NCBI GenBank assembly: GCA_026770025.1
Contig: JAMXDE010000025.1
Location: 744,001 to 808,000 of the forward strand
Length of the DNA: 64,000 nucleotides
Source of the DNA: Craspedostauros australis
Taxonomy: Eukaryota; Bacillariophyta; Bacillariophyceae; Mastogloiales; Achnanthaceae
Direction of reading: 5' to 3'
In this document: positions 51,005-62,643 of the stretch, one piece after another
Position numbering within the stretch: position 1 is the stretch's first letter
Layout: each line of letters opens with the position of its first letter
Program-made: the position numbers and the translations under genes
The notes under the pieces: generated by a model
What the model was told of the DNA's origin: nothing
The model's database searches: none
The model's input: only the letters and a program-made list of their open reading frames with translations

Positions 51005-51231
51005 GTTGAGATTCAATAAGGTACAGGCTATTACCGGACACGGTATCCACCTCCGACGGGAGAAATTCTTGTTTTGGCGCGAAATCTTCCGACTTGATCG
51101 ACCACCACATCTTTTCCCGCCTTTCTTTCTCTCCTCCTTTCACGAATCCATCATGACTCAAACATGACCGACCTGACTCACATTTCACCTTGGAAACTAT
51201 ATGCTCCTCAGATCCTTTCACTACAACACAC

Positions 51232-51945
51232 TATCAACATCTAGATCGAAATTAGGTACTCATCTCCCATGACTGAAACGTGATTCACTATTTTTGATTC
51301 GACTCGATTTGAGAGTATAGTCGAGTGAGTCTTGATACACGATTGAGATTCAGTCACTACAGTCATCGAACCTGACGTAGGCACTGACATCATCGTATGA
51401 CGTCAGAGGATCGGTCATTGTGATCCTCGGAATCGAGATTATATCTTAGTCATGGTATGCTGACCTGTCTAGCAAAGCCAAGTGCATCATCGAGCACGTG
51501 GCAACAACATTTAGGATCCAGAACAACATCGTCAGAGGTGATGCATGCACCTCGTCGACGTAGACGGATCAATCCATATATGATCAAACAGAGATCAAGA
51601 TTAGGCAAGACCAGGAGAGATGAAGAAAGACCCAAAGGCAAGAATAACACGGAGTATCGTGTAGATCAACATGCCATCTTGGGCAATGTTTTAGGAAAGA
51701 CTGCGAGATACAACACGAGGTAATCGAGCAGCACGTTAGCAACCGTGCAATAGGCACCATCTTTACGAATGATGAGATCATGTTCTCATAATCCATACTC
51801 AATCATCAATTGACACACCAATAACTTAGCAAACAACTATCACCAAACATCTCCAACTTCACCTATTGGATTGATCACCCAGGCGGCGTAGTAAGTGCAG
51901 TGTTTGGTGCTCCCCTCTTGTCCTGTGTGTAATTGCTGATTATCA
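51232..51945 (+). mobile_element. Solo LTR of the element E family, copy 2
   Basis: 714 bp from TATCAACATCTAG to GCTGATTATCA, flanked by CACAC on both sides (51227-51231, 51946-51950), a 5-bp target-site duplication. It lies closer in sequence to the E LTRs than copy 1 does. Confidence 0.92.
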
Positions 51946-51950
51946 CACAC

Positions 51951-54154
51951 CTCGATTCCCTCCACGCTAATGACTACTGCACTATTGCTGTAGTCTTGAC
52001 GCGTGTATCCAACCTGCTTCAACTCGAGCAATGGAATCCGAGAGTGAGCTCGAGCCACAGCCATTGCTTCATGACCATCACTATTGAGTGTCATGATCTA
52101 CACTGCAGTGTGTCTACGTGTGTGGAGAGCAAAGAGCTGCAATACTCGCCTACCCTCAAGCACCGAACCAAGTAAATCAGTGCAGGGTCCCACCAAGCTG
52201 TGTGGCATCATTTCTTCACCCTACTAACACCACAAAGCTAACTCATAATAAACAGACAAGGATTAGCTACAAAGCACTCTTCTACTCATCGTTACAGTAA
52301 CAACTCTTCAACCAGTACACCTCTCTTGAACTGCATCACATGGCTATCTCGAAGCCGGCAGATTCACGAGGCATCCTCCACCAATTCGTGTTGACTAAGC
52401 CCGAATCGTAACTTACTCCACACACACACAGACGGTACAACTATATTCGTATCAATAGTGACCTGTGATTTGTCAAAATCACATCACGAAATCGAACACA
52501 GAGAAACGAGGAGAATTTCTGGAGGAAATTTGCAAACATTGATTTCTGAGAGTATCAGGAATTCCGTCCGTCCATCCATCAACTGGAACATGTGACATCG
52601 AGCAAGGATCGACGTACTTCCCAACTAAGCCTCAAATGACGATATCTTTGCCAGACCACTGCATCATCAATGGAATATGGAATCAAAAGGACCATGGAAG
52701 CTGACAGCTGACATCAACAGGATGTCATTGTGTCACCACATTGACATCTGTCTCCACATCAGATCAAGAAGGCAAAGATTCGATGACCAAGGGACATCGA
52801 GATCATGGATATACAAGGAGGAGTTCAAGATGAGACATTGGCAATTACTCGTGGAGTAGTGGGCAGTAGAGAACAAACTGACGGAGTATCGAATGCAGAG
52901 TATGTATCAATTACGGAATTTTGCATGGTGTGAACATGCAATATTGAGAGAGAGAGAGTGAAAATGCAAGCAACAGCCAGAGAGCATATTGTGTGCCAAC
53001 TCATAGTCGGGCAGACCAATGAGAGAGAGAGAGAGAGAGAGACACCAAGAGCATTGGACCAACAGCAGCAACTCCAAGAGCATCGGAGTGCCAACGTAAT
53101 GAAATAGCAAACATAATCGTAACAACCATCACCGTCTTCCATGATCGCAAGAGTATCTGTGAACAGAACTTGCCAACAATCCTACCTTCATCACCTGATC
53201 AACTCACAATGCAGAATATTCAAAATAACAAATAGCACAACTCAAGATCAGCACAACAACACTAGTCTACTCATTGTCACCTTCTGCTACTTCCTAGATG
53301 GTCATCCCTTGCTAACTGCATCATCAGCTTCACTGAAACTGGCAGTCAGCTTGGCCTTCTCTTCCGGATCGTGTCACAACAGTACACAAAAATCCAACTA
53401 ATGCCAAGTATGGCACATCTGAGTATGAGAGGGAGGGATACTGTTGTGTTGGAGTCTATTTGTTGTTGGGGATTGTTTGTTGGCATAGCTTGGGTTCTTG
53501 GCGTGGCATGCTTCTTCTTCCATTCTCGATCCCACTGCAGCATGAGCTACATACTTGCTCTGCGGACGAAGTTGAGTTGGAAGGAAGGGAGGGAGGAGGC
53601 AGTGTCAATTGGCAGTGTTGTCAATGAGCTTCTGAATGGGTTGTGTTGAGAGTTGAGCATGGATTGCCACACACAAGAAACCAACGCTCCTCCTCGTTGC
53701 CAACAATGCGAGTAGACCACGTATCAACATTCTTCATTGTTGGCATTATCGTCCGTATTTTTGAGAGATGGCTGCTGTTTGGACAGAAATCAACAAGAAG
53801 AGACAAGAATCATGCGTTGATTCGCACACGCAAGAAGCAAAAAGAGGCAGATCTGAACGGTAGAATCGATAATTTTGGTTCAGATTGGGAAAAAATGCGA
53901 ACACTCATGTTGGTACCATGAGGAAACAAACAGTTTGATGAAACGGTGTGGGAGACAGGAAAGGAAGAAATCGAATCGTGACGTCACATGGGCATTGGAA
54001 GGACTCTAATCCTCACGAAAGTGGCTGTCTCCATTGCGTCCAGACAAGTTTCAATAGCGGGGCTCCCCCTGGAATTCAGACAGCCCGGCGTGTCCCAGTA
54101 CCCAAGTTCTGGGGCCACTCGAACCCCTCCAATCCCACTCTTTTGCACGAATAC
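51951..54154. other. Non-coding stretch between solo LTR and element E
   Basis: About 2.2 kb of decayed repeat DNA. Listed separately is a diverged D-type LTR end. A GA microsatellite lies at 53021-53042. No frame with a recognisable domain is seen. The last part (about 54060-54159) belongs to the repeat family that element E entered. Confidence 0.45.
53180..53400 (+). repeat. Diverged relic of a D-type LTR end
   Basis: Aligns with the complement of 40296-40510: shared AACAAATAGCACAACTCAAG, CGGATCGTGTCACAACAG and the terminal AATCCAACT. Only the last 220 bp of the LTR are recognisable, in + orientation. Confidence 0.75.
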
Positions 54155-54159
54155 AATTG

Positions 54160-54871
54160 TGATAATCAGCAATTACACACAGGACAAGAGGGGAGCACCA
54201 AACACTGCACTTACGACGCCGCCTGGGTGATCAATCCAATAGGTGAAGTTGGAGATGTTTGGTGTATTTGGTTGCTATGTTATTGGTGTGTCAATTGATG
54301 ATTGAGTGTGGATTATGAGATGATGATCTCCTATTTCTAATGATGGTGCCTAATGCACGGTTGCTAACGTGCTGCTCGATTACCTTGTGGTTTCTCTTGC
54401 AGTCTTTTCTAAAACATTGCCCAAGATGGCATGTTGATCTACACGATACTCCGTGTTATTCTTGCCTTTGGGTCTTTCTTCATCTCTCCTGGTCTTGCCT
54501 AATCTTGATCTCTGTTTGATCACATATGGATTGATCCGTCTACGTCGACAAGGTGCATGCATCACCTCTGACGATGTTGTTCTGGATCCTAAGTATTGTT
54601 GCCACGTGCTCGATGATGCACTCGGCATGGCTAGACAGGTCAGTGTACCATGACTAAAACATAATCTCGATTCCGAGGATCACAATGACCGATCCTCTGA
54701 CGTCATACGATGATGTCAGTGCCTACGTCATGTTCGATGACCGTAGTGACCGAATATCAATCGTGTATCAAGACTCACTCGACTATACTCTCAAATCGAG
54801 TCGAATCAAAAATAGTGAATCACGTTTCAGTCATGGGAGATGGGTACCTAATTTCGATCTAGATGTTGATA
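54160..54871 (-). repeat. 3' LTR of element E
   Basis: 712 bp; with 61932-62643 and the solo copies at 37957 and 51232 it makes four copies of this LTR in the window. Confidence 0.94.
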
Positions 54872-54880
54872 CTCCCCTAT
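54872..54880 (-). other. Polypurine tract of element E
   Basis: In element sense ATAGGGGAG directly before the 3' LTR. Confidence 0.8.
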
Positions 54881-54895
54881 AGTCGGGAGTCTTGT

Positions 54896-57800
54896 TCATC
54901 CACCCAGAGTCTCTCCTTTCCAGAACAGAAGCGGCCTCACTAACGGCCAGTACTTCGCCCATGGAAGGAACTTGGTCATGACGTCGGCTACGTTTTCCGT
55001 TCCGTCTATCTTGCAGAAATGCAGGATCTTCGCAGCTACTGCGGCACGCACGCGGTGATACGCCAATGCGTTGTGTCGTTTGGACAACACACTGTTGGGA
55101 ATGGTGGAGGATGTGATCACGCTCTGGTTGTCTCCGAACATCCAGGCAGGTCCGTCCAGTGGAATCCCCATTGCACGAAGAGTGAGGCGCATCGCAATCA
55201 CTTGCTCTGTTGCCTGTCTTGCCGCGACGAATTCCGATCCGTAGGTTGCAGTCTCGACGGTAGTCTGGCGTTTGCTGAACCATTCGATGGGTGTTTGGTT
55301 GAGCAGATGGAGAACACCAGTTGCAGATTTGCCTGTCACTTTGCAGTGCATGAGGTTGGCATCTACAAACGTCGTCATTCGAACTGCCTTGCCTTTGGGT
55401 GCTGGATCGTCGTCTGCAGTCTCCTCTCCGGCGTCACCATATACAGAGTACATCCATTCATGGTCAGGAACCTTGAAGAAGCGCTCGTGATCTGGAATTC
55501 CCGTTCTGAACCTGATGGCGGCATCAGAACGCTTTCGGAGGTATCCATACACACGTTTGGCGCGGTCCATGTGACCAATCCTGGGTTGGGCTCTGAATCT
55601 AGACAAAGTCATCACAGCTGCAGCAATATCAAACCGTCCCAATGTGATGCACCATTGAAGGGCGCCGATGAGTGATTGGAATTGTCTGGTCTCTACAGGG
55701 TTTAGTTCGCGTGATGTGTCTAGCTCTGGGGCGTCGTTGTGTTCCATGGGACTGGTGTAGGTCCGTGGAAGCTCCCCATGCACCTGTTCGTAATTCGCCA
55801 GCATCCGTTTGATGTAAGATTGCGGGCTCATAGTCAGGGTTCCGTCTTTGTCACGGTCGAAGTCTGCGCCGAGGTGATACTTGATTGGTCCTACACCTTT
55901 CAACTTGTACTTGTACTTGTTGATGAGTGTGTCGAAGAATAACTGTGGGTCTTCCATGACGGCCATCAGATCATCTACGTACACACAGATGTATTCCCAG
56001 CATCTACCAGCATCCCTCATCCACACATCCGGGTCAGCTTTGCACTGAAAGAACTTCATGTCACGGAGTGTGTCGGCCAGAGACTCGTGGAATCGTGCAC
56101 CAGACGTGCGTAGTCCGTAGAGCGCTTTCACAATGATCATCATGTGACCAGCAAACTCTTGGAACTCAGGACCAGCTACAAAACAGATCTTCTCCTTTGT
56201 GTATGCTTCTAGATAGGCATTACCAATATCACCCACCATGGGTTTGAGGTTGTTGAGTTCTGCTGCAAGCAGTGCAATCCTGAATGATCTGAGATTGACT
56301 ACTCCTGCATATGCCATATCCTTGCATGGATCCGTCAAGTGGCCTCCTGCTACGCATCTTGCCTTGTGCCGAAGGTCGTGTTTCACATCGTACACCCAGA
56401 GGAGCTTGATCTGCTTGTATCCATCTGGTTTCCGAGCGTTCTTTCCAAGATCCTTGAACGTGCCATACTCGTGGAGCTGATCCATTTCTTTTCTCTCAGC
56501 ATCTACCCACTTGGAGTTGCCGTTCTTCTCATCAAGTTGGCGTGCTTCTTTTCCGTTCCGTGGAACCTGAACGCCAAACTTGAAGATAGGACCTTGTGCA
56601 CGTGTTTTGCGTTTACCAGCATTGATGAGACGGTTGAGTTTCTTCTTTCTCTTTGCTAGTTTACGGAATCGCTTCCAGCCAGGCAGACCGAGGAGGTTGT
56701 TGTCTGCGGCGTACCTTGCACAGGATACAGGGTCGTCTTTGGCGATCACATCCAGTGGTTCCATGGTCACAATGCCATCCTCCCATTGTACCTTTACGTT
56801 GTAGGAGGAGCCGTTGTATTTGCTGTGACTGGAGTGGAATGGACCTTCATGACCGGTGATGGCTTTGAAAACGCACATCTCCCCATCGCCGATCTCCTGC
56901 TCGTGTTGCTGTTCGATGATGTCAGCTAGATCCGTGTATGCGATGAGCTCTTCAGTGTCGTCGTCGCCGTATGCGATGAGCATCTTGATGTTGTCATGGT
57001 TGGCTGCGTCTCCGTCCTTGATCTTGCGGATCACTCGAGCTCTCCACTTGAGTCCATCCTGTTGGTGGAGGAAGGTCAATCCGAGCAGCTCATCAGGACT
57101 GAACTTGGGGACTTTGACTACACCTGGATCTGATTCTCCATGTGATGTGGCTACCAGGTCAGATAGTGCATGCACAACGGGTTGTCTAGCTTTAGGTGCG
57201 CTGTCACTGTCGAAATCTTCTGGATTTTCGGTTTCGCTAGCTTCGTCACCCACGTTACCATCCTCCCCAGAATCAGGCAGGGGGTAGTCTGCCCGTAGGT
57301 TTCGCGCGTCATCAGACACACGTCGGATGCTTGAGCGTGGCAACAGCCGTTGCGTTGCGTCATCTAGTACCCAGAACGTCATCTCGTCACCCTTGTGCTC
57401 GCACGGTCCAGCCCAGCGTCCACGCCGTTCCTGCGTGGTACCTGGGAAGGCAGCGTTCCCAACCTTGTAGTACACTGGCTCCCACCAGTGGAAGTTGAGG
57501 TACTTGCTCACGTCGGGACGTTGGCCAGTGGCGGCCTGGATGGGTGTGATGTGACCGGCCGTGGACTGTGACAGATGGTTGAGCAGTCCCACGACGTACA
57601 AGGTGCAGATGAGCCAGAACCTGGCAGGGGTGCCAGTTCGGTCCATGATGCCGTTGGTGGTGCGCTTGATATCCTGGATGCGTCGCTCGACAGGATTCTG
57701 ATGTTGGTGGTGTGGTTCGGACTGGTGGTCTGCGATGCAGTACTGCCGGAGGATGTCCCTCATCTTGCCCCCGATCTGCGCCGTGGCGTTGTCGGACATC

Positions 57801-60355
57801 AACACGTCCATGGCACCATGCTCCCGAATGAAGTCTTGGACAACATGGGGAACATGGGACTCGCTTGCCAGAGGGTACGCCGCTGTGAGGCGCGTGTTGG
57901 ATCCTACAAACACTTGTACCATGGTACATCCACCGTGTCCGGGGACTCCGTCATGATGAGCAGGCGTGTCAGAGAACAACGTGTCCATGGAAACAACATC
58001 GTGTAGTCGGTTGACATTGGCTGCGGGGAATCTAGACTTATAGTGTTTACGCATGGGATAACGCTCAGACATGCGGTACCACTGGGTAGTACATGCAAGA
58101 GTGTCACGCACGCGGTCTGCTGGAATCCACCCGAAGTACGGCCGTAGCGCATGGAAGTTGGGCGCTTTACCCACGATGTTGCGTGGCTCGGCCTTGATGG
58201 CCTTTTCCCCATCCCCGAGCGTTGCAGCGGATTGAGCGTACTGAACGCACTTGGAGATGGTGATGTCGATGGCGTCGTCTTCGCCGCGTTCGGTTGCGGG
58301 GATGTTGTCCAGATCAGCCTCCCCGTCCAGGACAGATGGGTCCCACTCTTGGTCGGAGGTGAAGAACACGTGTGGCAGATCGTCTAGCTCTGCCTGAGTT
58401 GGCTTGTGCATATCCATGTATGCGAGGCCTTGACGCACGGTGAGCGGGATGATGAATCCGTCTGGTGTGACGATGGTTTGCCGGCCGCCAGGGAGGTTCT
58501 TGGGTCGCTCATTGACATCCAATCCAAATGCCGCGAGTTGGTTGGCAGAATGGATGGTGCGCCCTTTCCCGTAGTTGGCGTACTGATGGAACCAACCGAT
58601 CACCGGCCCTGAGGTGGTCTGGATGACAGCGGTGGCCGTGACCAGCGCCAGATCCTTGATCTCTGCGTCACCAATTCCAGAAACATCGGCTCGGTTGGAC
58701 GTGGACTCCATCACCAGCATGTCATCGCCAACGAGACCGCCGTTCGCACCTCCATCCACCAATGCGCCTTGCACAGTCACGTTCGCGTTGTTGAACTTGT
58801 ACGATACGTTCGTGTGAGACAGGGTGTAGGTGCGACCGTCAATGACGAGGGTAGCCGGCGGGCTCCCGGACGCGCTAGACATGGCATTGGAAAGCATACG
58901 GTTGATTGCTGTTCCGGCGGTAGAACTAGACTCATTATTGTTACTACCGTTGTCGCTGGCCTGGGTGTCCTGTTGGTCGTTCTGGTTGGATGTGGATCCA
59001 CTGCGGTTGGTGTTGTTGGCGGAACGCCTAGGCTTGTCCTTCTTACCACGTCCGGACTTGGCTCGCCGGGCTTGGAGGAAGTCGCTGCGTTGCTTATCCG
59101 ACAGCTTCTGGAACTCCTCACGTGGCAGCCGTTCTCGTGTCTCCCTGCTGTAGTCCTTGTTGGGCTTCCAGAGATTGGGTCCGTCGTCCTTATCCTTCCC
59201 GCGTTGCTTGCGCTGGTCGGTGTTGTTGACTTGCCGTGGCGTCTTTGGCTTGTTGGCGTCGTGGCCATCGAGTTGGACGGCGTACGACCGAACGAGCTCC
59301 ACGAGGGTGTCGAACTCCATGGTGGTTGCGGACTTGCCGGGTGAGTAGGCCAGGATGGCGGTCTGCAGGTAGTCAGTCTGGAAGATAGACTGGTACAGAG
59401 CCTTGTCTGCCTCGATGGCGTTGGTCAACCACTCCTTCTTCGTTGCGTCGTTGATTGGATCATCACGCAAAGCCTCAAGTTCGTGAACCTTGTGTTGCCA
59501 CAGGTCCAGAAACTGCTCACGCGTCTTGCGCCACTGCTTATCCAGCTTGAACTTGATGATGTCGTCTCGGATGCGTCGGATGGTGTTGACGGCGGTGGCA
59601 CCGGTGGTGTACTCGCGGACCAGCCTGCAGTAGACGGCTTGTCCATCACAGATCGATTCGTATGGAGTGACACACTTCCTACTCTTCGTGGTCTGCAGGT
59701 TGGATACAAACACGTTGAACAGGAAGGTGGACTGCACTTTGAAGAGCTCGGCTTGTTCATCGGACGGGACGTAGTTAGTATCGAGAACATTGGAGATGCC
59801 ATGAGCAGCAGCGGTGGCACGCAGACGACGATGGAATGTAGCGAAGTATTTATCATCAGACAACTTTGGGTAGTCGCTAATGTTACGCTTGATGCTACGG
59901 TTGAAATCTGCGGCGAGGTCGCGTCCAGTCTTCTCCGTTGGTTCGGTCTTTGTTGGTTCGAAGGGGAATGTGCTGGTGGTTCCATCGGGCATGGCAGCTG
60001 AGGATGCGGGCGAGGGTGTGAACGTCCGGGCGACATACTCCATGTACGAAGCTTGGTTGAGTTCCCGCCATGTCTCTGCAGTGGGATTAGGTTGAACACT
60101 GAACCAGCCAATGGCATTTATGAATTTCCGGATTGCTACCTTAGACAGTTGGGCTACGTAGTCGGATTCTGGATCAGGCACCTGGATGGTGACGTCCATA
60201 TCGAGCATGTCTTCGCGATGGAGCGAAGCGAAATCCATGATGGTTTGGATCTCTTCGGTGTGCAAGATACGCCATTCAGTAGACGAGTCGTCATATCCGA
60301 GAACGTTGAGGACGTGCGCCAGGATGGGGTCGTTGATTGGGATTGCGTTGGACAT
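54896..60355 (-). CDS. Element E gag-pol polyprotein (1819 residues, intact)
   Basis: The ATG at 60353-60355 is followed by no stop until TGA 54896-54898. The gag has no CCHC knuckle, only a Lys/Arg/Asn-rich tail (about residues 390-470). The protease reads ALVDGGANGGLVGDD (about 58735-58775): D-G-G-A instead of the usual D-S/T-G-A. Integrase acidic residues sit in VVSMDTLFS, LMSDNATAQ and NPVERRIQD (about 57985, 57790, 57690), followed by a conserved GRWAGPCEHKGDEMTFWVLD module. Between integrase and RT is a chromodomain-like unit (YNVKVQWEDGIVTMEPLDVI with DDPVSCARYA, about 56700-56815). The RT has VYVDDLMAV (about 55970-55985). RNase H has TTFVDANLMHCK and TYGSEFVAARQA, diverged from the usual STEAEY. 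This is a different copia lineage from A, B and D. Confidence 0.93.
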   Translation of the reverse strand: MSNAIPINDPILAHVLNVLGYDDSSTEWRILHTEEIQTIMDFASLHREDMLDMDVTIQVPDPESDYVAQLSKVAIRKFINAIGWFSVQPNPTAETWRELNQASYMEYVARTFTPSPASSAAMPDGTTSTFPFEPTKTEPTEKTGRDLAADFNRSIKRNISDYPKLSDDKYFATFHRRLRATAAAHGISNVLDTNYVPSDEQAELFKVQSTFLFNVFVSNLQTTKSRKCVTPYESICDGQAVYCRLVREYTTGATAVNTIRRIRDDIIKFKLDKQWRKTREQFLDLWQHKVHELEALRDDPINDATKKEWLTNAIEADKALYQSIFQTDYLQTAILAYSPGKSATTMEFDTLVELVRSYAVQLDGHDANKPKTPRQVNNTDQRKQRGKDKDDGPNLWKPNKDYSRETRERLPREEFQKLSDKQRSDFLQARRAKSGRGKKDKPRRSANNTNRSGSTSNQNDQQDTQASDNGSNNNESSSTAGTAINRMLSNAMSSASGSPPATLVIDGRTYTLSHTNVSYKFNNANVTVQGALVDGGANGGLVGDDMLVMESTSNRADVSGIGDAEIKDLALVTATAVIQTTSGPVIGWFHQYANYGKGRTIHSANQLAAFGLDVNERPKNLPGGRQTIVTPDGFIIPLTVRQGLAYMDMHKPTQAELDDLPHVFFTSDQEWDPSVLDGEADLDNIPATERGEDDAIDITISKCVQYAQSAATLGDGEKAIKAEPRNIVGKAPNFHALRPYFGWIPADRVRDTLACTTQWYRMSERYPMRKHYKSRFPAANVNRLHDVVSMDTLFSDTPAHHDGVPGHGGCTMVQVFVGSNTRLTAAYPLASESHVPHVVQDFIREHGAMDVLMSDNATAQIGGKMRDILRQYCIADHQSEPHHQHQNPVERRIQDIKRTTNGIMDRTGTPARFWLICTLYVVGLLNHLSQSTAGHITPIQAATGQRPDVSKYLNFHWWEPVYYKVGNAAFPGTTQERRGRWAGPCEHKGDEMTFWVLDDATQRLLPRSSIRRVSDDARNLRADYPLPDSGEDGNVGDEASETENPEDFDSDSAPKARQPVVHALSDLVATSHGESDPGVVKVPKFSPDELLGLTFLHQQDGLKWRARVIRKIKDGDAANHDNIKMLIAYGDDDTEELIAYTDLADIIEQQHEQEIGDGEMCVFKAITGHEGPFHSSHSKYNGSSYNVKVQWEDGIVTMEPLDVIAKDDPVSCARYAADNNLLGLPGWKRFRKLAKRKKKLNRLINAGKRKTRAQGPIFKFGVQVPRNGKEARQLDEKNGNSKWVDAERKEMDQLHEYGTFKDLGKNARKPDGYKQIKLLWVYDVKHDLRHKARCVAGGHLTDPCKDMAYAGVVNLRSFRIALLAAELNNLKPMVGDIGNAYLEAYTKEKICFVAGPEFQEFAGHMMIIVKALYGLRTSGARFHESLADTLRDMKFFQCKADPDVWMRDAGRCWEYICVYVDDLMAVMEDPQLFFDTLINKYKYKLKGVGPIKYHLGADFDRDKDGTLTMSPQSYIKRMLANYEQVHGELPRTYTSPMEHNDAPELDTSRELNPVETRQFQSLIGALQWCITLGRFDIAAAVMTLSRFRAQPRIGHMDRAKRVYGYLRKRSDAAIRFRTGIPDHERFFKVPDHEWMYSVYGDAGEETADDDPAPKGKAVRMTTFVDANLMHCKVTGKSATGVLHLLNQTPIEWFSKRQTTVETATYGSEFVAARQATEQVIAMRLTLRAMGIPLDGPAWMFGDNQSVITSSTIPNSVLSKRHNALAYHRVRAAVAAKILHFCKIDGTENVADVMTKFLPWAKYWPLVRPLLFWKGETLGG

Positions 60356-61931
60356 CGTGTAGTTGAGCGTTGCGATGATGTGGTCGTTGGTCCAATTTGC
60401 TAATATTATCGGACGAGTATTTTCCCGCAGCTCCCAGGAAAGTGGTCACACTTGGAAATGACTGCGCGATCCGCTGTGACGTCGAAACGTTCGCCAGAAT
60501 GTGACGGTGAATTTCTGCGCTTGTCGGAATTCGTCGGGATTGGAAGTGGTGCCGGATGGAAAGCGTCAGTGATGGCGAAGGTGTCAACGGTATCTCAAGT
60601 GGACTGTAGTTGGGTGATCTTGGATGACTGATTGATAAAAACACCCAACGGGACCAAGCGAATTTCCCGATTGACAAAATGCGAAGACACCCACACTTAA
60701 TCCGATGCGAAGGGTGACCGGTGAAAAGATGTCACTCAGGTCCGTGTGAATTTCCCGGTTGGATTACTTGTTGGCGCGCGACCGATGTCCGATGGATGAC
60801 TGGGATGGCGAAGGAGTTGTGAACCGATGTGACGCACCAGTGATTGTGTGAACCGTAGGAATTCACAGCCAATCAGAAAGGTGGACTGAGCGCAAATGGT
60901 CGTTGTTGATGGAATGTTTGTTGGTTGTTGGTCTTGAAAAACGATGAAACGTCGCGGATGGATTGCGCGTTGGATGGCCCTGCCCGTTCGGATTTCGTCT
61001 CTCCGAACGCTGTGTTCTTGCGCTTGTTCAGCTGTGCTTCACCAGGATGTGATGCACCTTTGGTTTCACCCAGTTGGACCTTCGATCCAATCCGTGCCTC
61101 CCTTGAGTGCCACGGATCAGCTTGCTATACGTGTTTTAGATCTGGCAGCAGCTTGCCCGATGTACCTGATGCTAACAGGATTTTGCACGCTAATGAGCGC
61201 GGTGCCCCCCAGGTGCCAGCAACTGCTTTGATTCACCTGGTTCCACCACTCGCGTTTTCATCCAGCTTAAACCAGCCTTTCGGTGTCGTTAGACTTATTC
61301 GCGTGATATTGCTATCAACACAATGCTAGCTTTACGGGTTGCATCCGCGGTATCTCTACCGATCGCGTTTCTTCCCCAGTCAAGGGCAGACGCTAGTCTG
61401 GTTAGCAGTTATCTCTGCGTCCCGTAGGACGTTAACCGATCTCAAGTACGGCTTAGACTTAGTGTTAACGACTGACCAGGTCGCGACAACTCACGGGGAG
61501 ATTGCCGATAGGTTTCAGAGGGCCTTTCCGCTCCAAGTTTTTACGTGTATCTTGCTTCACGGGCTTTCACCTTTGTCGATGCTGACCAGGCCAAGTGTTT
61601 ACGTGTGTCTTGCTTCACGGGCTTTTATACCTTTGTCTTTTAGCTGACCAGCTATCGTAAGTAACGCAGTGATGCGGAACTTGGTTGTTGGAATGAATTA
61701 CTCCGCCTGCGATATTCGCAACAGCGGGTGAGCCTTTCTGCACTTTAGCAGGGCAAAGCGGGTGTGGCGGCACGTAGCAATCTGCACACACGAGCAATTG
61801 GGTTCGTCGTCACGAACGCGTTGGGCCTTTCTTGGGCCGGAATCAAAGGAAGGGGACAGCATGATGTCACCAGGCAGCACAGCGCTTCAGGATTCGTTCA
61901 TGCACTCCGATAGAGACTGCGACTGTTAATC
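60356..61931 (-). other. Long leader of element E
   Basis: 1576 nt between the 5' LTR and the gag-pol start, with no supported frame. It contains a near-repeat of about 58 bp (61533-61590 and 61591-61651, both with TTTACGTGT, CTTGCTTCACGGGCTTT, GCTGACCAG). The base right after the 5' LTR in element sense is GATTAACAGTCGCAG, which does not look like a standard tRNA 3'-end primer site. Confidence 0.6.
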
Positions 61932-62643
61932 TGATAATCAGCAATTACACACAGGACAAGAGGGGAGCACCAAACACTGCACTTACGACGCCGCCTGGGT
62001 GATCAATCCAATAGGTGAAGTTGGAGATGTTTGGTGTATTTGGTTGCTATGTTATTGGTGTGTCAATTGATGATTGAGTGTGGATTATGAGATGATGATC
62101 TCCTATTTCTAATGATGGTGCCTAATGCACGGTTGCTAACGTGCTGCTCGATTACCTTGTGGTTTCTCTTGCAGTCTTTTCTAAAACATTGCCCAAGATG
62201 GCATGTTGATCTACACGATACTCCGTGTTATTCTTGCCTTTGGGTCTTTCTTCATCTCTCCTGGTCTTGCCTAATCTTGATCTCTGTTTGATCACATATG
62301 GATTGATCCGTCTACGTCGACAAGGTGCATGCATCACCTCTGACGATGTTGTTCTGGATCCTAAGTATTGTTGCCACGTGCTCGATGATGCACTCGGCAT
62401 GGCTAGACAGGTCAGTGTACCATGACTAAGATATAATCTCGATTCCGAGGATCACAATGACCGATCCTCTGACGTCATACGATGATGTCAGTGCCTACGT
62501 CATGTTCGATGACCGTAGTGACCGAATATCAATCGTGTATCAAGACTCACTCGACTATACTCTCAAATCGAGTCGAATCAAAAATAGTGAATCACGTTTC
62601 AGTCATGGGAGATGGGTACCTAATTTCGATCTAGATGTTGATA
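61932..62643 (-). repeat. 5' LTR of element E
   Basis: 712 bp; the outer edge is followed by the AATTG duplication. Confidence 0.94.

Larger units (their letters stand above)
54160..62643 (-). mobile_element. Complete, apparently intact Ty1/copia element E
   Basis: 8.5 kb, minus strand. The 712-bp LTRs (54160-54871 and 61932-62643) differ by two transitions near 54657-54661 and 62430-62432. The flanks are AATTG on both sides (54155-54159, 62644-62648), a 5-bp target-site duplication. A single open frame of 1819 codons covers gag, protease, integrase, RT and RNase H. A purine tract is present, and the leader is unusually long (1.58 kb). In element sense the LTR runs TATCAAC...GATTATCA, so it starts TA rather than TG. 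Of all elements here it is the best candidate for current activity. Confidence 0.94.

Noticed and set aside
61020-61660. Structured RNA gene, suggested by rRNA-like texture
   Set aside because: No conserved rRNA core could be found; it lies inside the leader of element E.
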